From Protofrankia sp. CiT1 (GTDB lineage: Bacteria; Actinomycetota; Actinomycetes; Frankiales; Frankiaceae), in assembly GCF_917627385.1 (NCBI RefSeq), contig NZ_CAKJTL010000081.1, positions 1-59,385 on the forward strand: a stretch of 59,385 bases of DNA, written 5' to 3'. Below are positions 57,683 through 59,385 of the stretch, piece by piece; positions within the stretch are counted from its first letter, which is position 1, and every line of letters begins with the position of its first letter. The notes below the pieces were generated by a model. That model saw only the letters and a program-made list of their open reading frames with translations, did no database searches and was not told where the DNA came from. The position numbers and the translations under genes were made by a program.

Positions 57683-58234
57683 CTAACTGTGCCGTCCCCG
57701 AGGTGACGGGGGCCGCTGGCCGGGGCTCGGGTCCGCGAGCGCGCCCCACGCGCCGAGGCGTTGGTACAGGATCAGCGGGGTTGTGCTGTACAGCCGGGCC
57801 AGCGGGCGCAGGTCGGTCCGCCGCAGGCGCAGCACGTCCCGGGAGCTCTCCGCGCGCAGCACCTGGATGATCGCGATCCACCGCCGCAGCGGCCCGGTGC
57901 GGGTCGGTGGCAGTTTGCGCAGCCGGTGCAGGTCGATGGCAAGCGGCGGCAGCCGTACCAGCTCGGGCCTGGCCGACGGTGGCGGGACAAGCATGATCGT
58001 GGCTACGTCGTAGAGCTCGGCCAGTTCCACCAGGCGATGTACGCGCAGCGCGCGGTTGCCGCGTTCGTAGGCGCCGAGGGTGCCTGCCGTCCAACGCCCG
58101 TTGGTCCGCTCCTGGACGTCGAGGAGGGACATCCCGCGTCGGTGGCGGGTGGCCCGCAGCCGGTGCCCCAGCTCCGCGGCGTAGTCCCTGCTTGCACCGG
58201 AGTGGGCCTCGGTCACGCTCTCCGTCCGGGTCAC
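57683..58234 (-). CDS. BldD-like helix-turn-helix transcriptional regulator
   Basis: 183 residues with the BldD layout. An XRE-type HTH (ELGHRLRATRHRRGMSLLDV, WTAGTLGAYERGNRALRVHR) is followed by a C-terminal domain (LAIDLHRLRKLPPTRTGPLR, RWIAIIQVLRAESSRDVLRL). BldD dimers are bridged by c-di-GMP through an RxD-x8-RxxD signature. Here the aligned positions read R127-A-E129, eight residues, then R138-R-T-D141, so the first aspartate is glutamate. It may be a paralogue of the true BldD. Divergent from sufR. Confidence 0.85.
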   Translation of the reverse strand: MTRTESVTEAHSGASRDYAAELGHRLRATRHRRGMSLLDVQERTNGRWTAGTLGAYERGNRALRVHRLVELAELYDVATIMLVPPPSARPELVRLPPLAIDLHRLRKLPPTRTGPLRRWIAIIQVLRAESSRDVLRLRRTDLRPLARLYSTTPLILYQRLGAWGALADPSPGQRPPSPRGRHS

Positions 58235-58582
58235 AACGAACCAGGGACGCCGTTCGCCCCCCTGCCGCAGCCTGGCAGGAGTTGGCCCGCGAGACGACCG
58301 TCTCGTTCATGATCCTATGTTGATAGGAGTGGTCTGCCTGTGGTAGCTCGATCGCCGAAGGTACTGGCGGGGGCCGGGCGCCGGCCCGTCCGCGCTCCCG
58401 GAGACCTCGCGTCACGTCTTCGGCGCGGCCCGGGAAAGGGGTGTGGCGCATCAGACGCTCGGCTCGATCACATGGTCCACGCCCAGGTCAGATGCCACGA
58501 TGGTCAGGTATTCCGACAGCTCGCGCCGACTCGGCACACAGGCTTGTTCGACCCCCGGCGGGAAATAGGGCACAGTGGTGTT
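58235..58582. promoter_or_regulatory. divergent promoter region of the bldD-like gene and sufR
   Basis: 348 bases without a supported gene; the sufR frame remains open to 58340 but lacks similarity there. Promoters for both genes and a probable SufR operator should lie here; no operator could be pinned down with confidence. Confidence 0.45.
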
Positions 58583-59350
58583 GTGAAAAGCATGCCCGAC
58601 GCTTCCAGCGGCACGGTGGCCGATGGCCGTACCCGTGACCGTGTCGCGCGCCTGCTCCTGGAACTCGGTCCCTCGACCGCGGTCACGCTCGCCGCTCATC
58701 TCGGCCTGTCCCCGGCGGCGATCCGCCGGCATCTTGACGCGATGCTCGCCGAGGAAACGATCACGATCCGGTCGGCGCGGGCCGCGGGCCCACGCGGCCG
58801 CGGGCGTCCAGCCCGGCTCTACCAGCTCACCGCGGCCGGGCACGCGGCGGGCCCGACCGCGTACGAAGACCTTGCGGCCAGCGCGCTGAGTTTCCTCGCA
58901 GGCGTCGCGGGCCACCAAGGTGTCGCGGAGTTCGCCGAGGCGCGCGCCGCGGAGCTGGAACGCCGCGTCAAGCCGGCGGTGGCCGACGCCGATCCGGCGG
59001 ACCGGCCGGCGGTGCTGGCGGCGGCCATGTCCGCCGCCGGCTACACCGCCAGCGCCTCGTCACTGCCGACCGGCGTCCAGATCTGCCAGCACCACTGCCC
59101 GGTCCAACACGTCGCGGAGCGATTTCCCGAGCTCTGCGGAGCGGAGACCGCCGCATTGGCGAGGTTGCTCGACTCCCATGTCCAGCGGCTCGCGACAATC
59201 GCGCACGGCGACGGGGTGTGCACGACGCATGTTCCCCTGGAGCCTGCCCCCGTTGCCGCTACCAGTACGTCCACCGGCACCTCCACCGGCTGTACGGCTA
59301 CCGCAATGAACCCCGTCACTTCCACCTCCTCGGAGGGGCCTGTCATATGA
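58583..59350 (+). CDS. sufR: iron-sulfur cluster biosynthesis regulator SufR
   Basis: Winged-helix repressor of the suf operon that senses Fe-S status. About 255 residues: DRVARLLLELGPSTAVTLAA and HLGLSPAAIRRHLDAMLAEE form the DNA-binding head, RGRGRPARLYQLTAAG the wing. Four cysteines in the C-terminal part are arranged C-x3-C-x12-C-x27-C (ICQHHCPVQHVAERFPELCG and HGDGVCTTH), suited to a cluster. The Thr/Ser-rich tail (ATSTSTGTSTGCTATAM) is low-complexity. Start GTG 58583 or ATG 58592. The stop overlaps the next ATG (ATGA), a coupled suf operon. Confidence 0.9.
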   Translation: MKSMPDASSGTVADGRTRDRVARLLLELGPSTAVTLAAHLGLSPAAIRRHLDAMLAEETITIRSARAAGPRGRGRPARLYQLTAAGHAAGPTAYEDLAASALSFLAGVAGHQGVAEFAEARAAELERRVKPAVADADPADRPAVLAAAMSAAGYTASASSLPTGVQICQHHCPVQHVAERFPELCGAETAALARLLDSHVQRLATIAHGDGVCTTHVPLEPAPVAATSTSTGTSTGCTATAMNPVTSTSSEGPVI

Positions 59351-59385
59351 CCACAACTCCCGAGACCGAGATCGACAGTCGGCCA
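59347..59385 (+). CDS. sufB: probable SufB, N-terminal fragment cut by the window edge
   Basis: ATG overlaps the sufR stop (ATGA) and 13 residues are readable (MTTTPETEIDSRP). Too short to identify by sequence; the name rests on sufR being followed by sufB in actinobacterial suf operons. Confidence 0.55.
   Translation, partial: MTTTPETEIDSRP

Overview
The window is high-GC actinobacterial DNA. GTG starts, 4-base ATGA/GTGA overlaps, RbpA, OpcA, a SufR-led suf locus and a BldD-type regulator all point that way. The housekeeping gene content and protein sequences look most like Frankiales, plausibly Frankia, but the genus is an inference. No rRNA, tRNA or CRISPR array was found.

Layout. (1) 1-3.6 kb: the end of a dGTPase-like gene, then dnaG and the principal sigma factor gene, closed by strong stem-loops. 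(2) 3.8-38.7 kb: a large surface-polysaccharide locus. Its left part (3.8-9.1 kb) is visibly more AT-rich than the flanks and carries an acyltransferase, a methyltransferase, a glycosyltransferase and a Wzy/ligase-like membrane protein. A broken insertion-sequence remnant follows (IS30-type head joined to a frameshifted IS21-type istB). Next come asnB, a DUF362/CapK-like pair, a glycosyltransferase, gmd and a methyltransferase. The core is a minus-strand run of eight genes (30.5 to 19.6 kb), seven of them joined by overlaps: WbuB-like glycosyltransferase, atypical SDR, heparinase-like protein, bi-domain oxidoreductase, Wzx-like flippase, GT2, Wzy-like polymerase and TylF-type O-methyltransferase. 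The right edge holds wecB, a GGDEF-EAL protein, a low-molecular-weight tyrosine phosphatase, a WecA-like initiating transferase, a WecC/WbpA-like dehydrogenase and one more glycosyltransferase. (3) 38.7-40.2 kb: a gene-poor stretch with several stem-loops. (4) 40.2-48 kb: gap-pgk-tpiA, secG bracketed by two orphan solute-binding lipoproteins, and rbpA. (5) 48-53 kb: pgl, opcA, zwf and tal, all on the minus strand and without the tkt gene usual in such clusters. (6) 53.5-59.4 kb: ctaB and ctaA, an ABC exporter, a BldD-like regulator, sufR and the first codons of a probable sufB.

How the genes fit together. WecA would load a sugar phosphate onto undecaprenyl phosphate. WecB and the dehydrogenase would supply UDP-ManNAc and a UDP-uronic acid. 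Gmd supplies a GDP-4-keto-6-deoxyhexose. Several GT4/GT2 enzymes extend the unit, Wzx flips it and a Wzy-like protein polymerises it. AsnB, the CapK-like protein, methyltransferases, the acyltransferase and the heparinase-like protein probably decorate or remodel it. A c-di-GMP enzyme sits inside the locus, and a BldD paralogue with an altered c-di-GMP-binding signature lies at the right end of the window.
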